Of a DNA stretch of 5,672 bases, positions 5,378-5,672 are shown piece by piece. The stretch spans positions 1-5,672 of the forward strand of contig JACMKW010000143.1 of the NCBI GenBank assembly GCA_014379885.1, read 5' to 3'. Each line of letters begins with the position of its first letter. The stretch's first letter is position 1. Below the pieces are notes generated by a model that saw nothing but the letters and a program-made list of their open reading frames with translations, was not told the DNA's origin and did not search any database. The translations under genes were made by a program, and so were the position numbers. The stretch is from Rhizobacter sp. (GTDB lineage: Bacteria; Pseudomonadota; Gammaproteobacteria; Burkholderiales; Burkholderiaceae).

Positions 5378-5672
5378 ACCGCCCACAGCAGCCCGATCAG
5401 CACGGGCTGGTGCAGCATGTAAAAGCTCAGCGACCAGCGGCCCAGCGTGGCCAAGGGCGCGAGCACCGAGGGCAATGCGCCGGTGACCCACTCGCGCCGG
5501 TGCTTCAGCACCCATTGCCCGGCCGCGAGGCCCCACCACATCACACCCACCCACGGCAGCAGCGGGGCGAAGTCTTCAGTGACCGGCTTGCGCGTGATGA
5601 GCCCCACCCAGTTGGTGAGGCGGGTGTCGAAGAAGCTGTTGTGCACGTACTGCGGCAACAGAATTGCCACCA
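5362..5672 (-). CDS. DUF1624 / HGSNAT-like membrane protein, C-terminal part
   Basis: The last 102 residues of a membrane protein whose start lies beyond the right edge; it ends at TGA 5364-5362. The visible part includes LITRKPVTEDFAPLLPWVG, then a Trp/Gly-rich membrane segment (VMWWGLAAGQWVL) and a basic loop (KHRREW). A final segment, LGRWSLSFYMLHQPVLIGLL, precedes the C-terminus. The TEDF-PLLPW-GV block and the closing LGR-SL-Y-HQP motif are what I know from the C-terminus of DUF1624 proteins, related to heparan-alpha-glucosaminide N-acetyltransferase. These are multi-pass inner-membrane proteins thought to transfer acyl groups across the membrane; the bacterial substrate is mostly unknown. 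It converges on the phosphodiesterase gene with 16 nt between stops. An acyltransferase-3 family protein is the main alternative, since those also end in similar membrane helices, but the TEDF-PLLPW block favours DUF1624. Confidence 0.8.
   Translation of the reverse strand, partial: VAILLPQYVHNSFFDTRLTNWVGLITRKPVTEDFAPLLPWVGVMWWGLAAGQWVLKHRREWVTGALPSVLAPLATLGRWSLSFYMLHQPVLIGLLWAVRTLV

Overview
This is a GC-rich chromosomal window, apparently from a betaproteobacterium of the order Burkholderiales. That assignment is an inference from codon composition, protein style and the kinds of gene present; no marker gene is in the window to prove it. It holds four protein genes, two of them cut by the window edges, and one divergent intergenic region of 190 bp. 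No RNA gene, insertion sequence, CRISPR array or other mobile element is visible.

On the minus strand, 3919 down to 1 carries two sensor-kinase genes read in the same direction with a 44-nt gap. The first, 3919-1085, is a 944-residue membrane hybrid kinase with the order TM-CHASE3-TM-GAF-HisKA-HATPase-REC-REC. The second, 1040-1 and cut at its C-terminus, is a soluble REC-HisKA-HATPase protein. Together they look like a multistep phosphorelay. The first protein senses a periplasmic or membrane signal, and its receiver domains or the receiver of the second kinase pass phosphate on. Neither has an Hpt domain or a DNA-binding output, so the final output must lie elsewhere, perhaps beyond position 1.

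On the plus strand, 4110-5345 encodes an exported, GlpQ-type glycerophosphodiester phosphodiesterase, divergent from the kinase pair. It carries an EF-hand-like loop behind a Cys-x7-Cys pair in a segment that is short in E. coli GlpQ. Convergent with it, and ending 16 nt beyond its stop, is the C-terminal part of a DUF1624 (heparan-alpha-glucosaminide N-acetyltransferase-like) membrane protein. A 10-bp hairpin covers this convergent junction.

The divergent region is the most structured non-coding DNA here. It has a perfect 16-bp palindrome abutting a candidate -35 box of the kinase gene. It also has a second, imperfect 12-bp inverted repeat, and a PhoB-box-like direct repeat placed 10 nt before a -10-like hexamer ahead of the phosphodiesterase. 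A possible reading is phosphate-starvation control of glycerophosphodiester scavenging, with separate control of the kinase operon. This is a hypothesis from motif positions only. I see nothing that amounts to a clearly new biological system.
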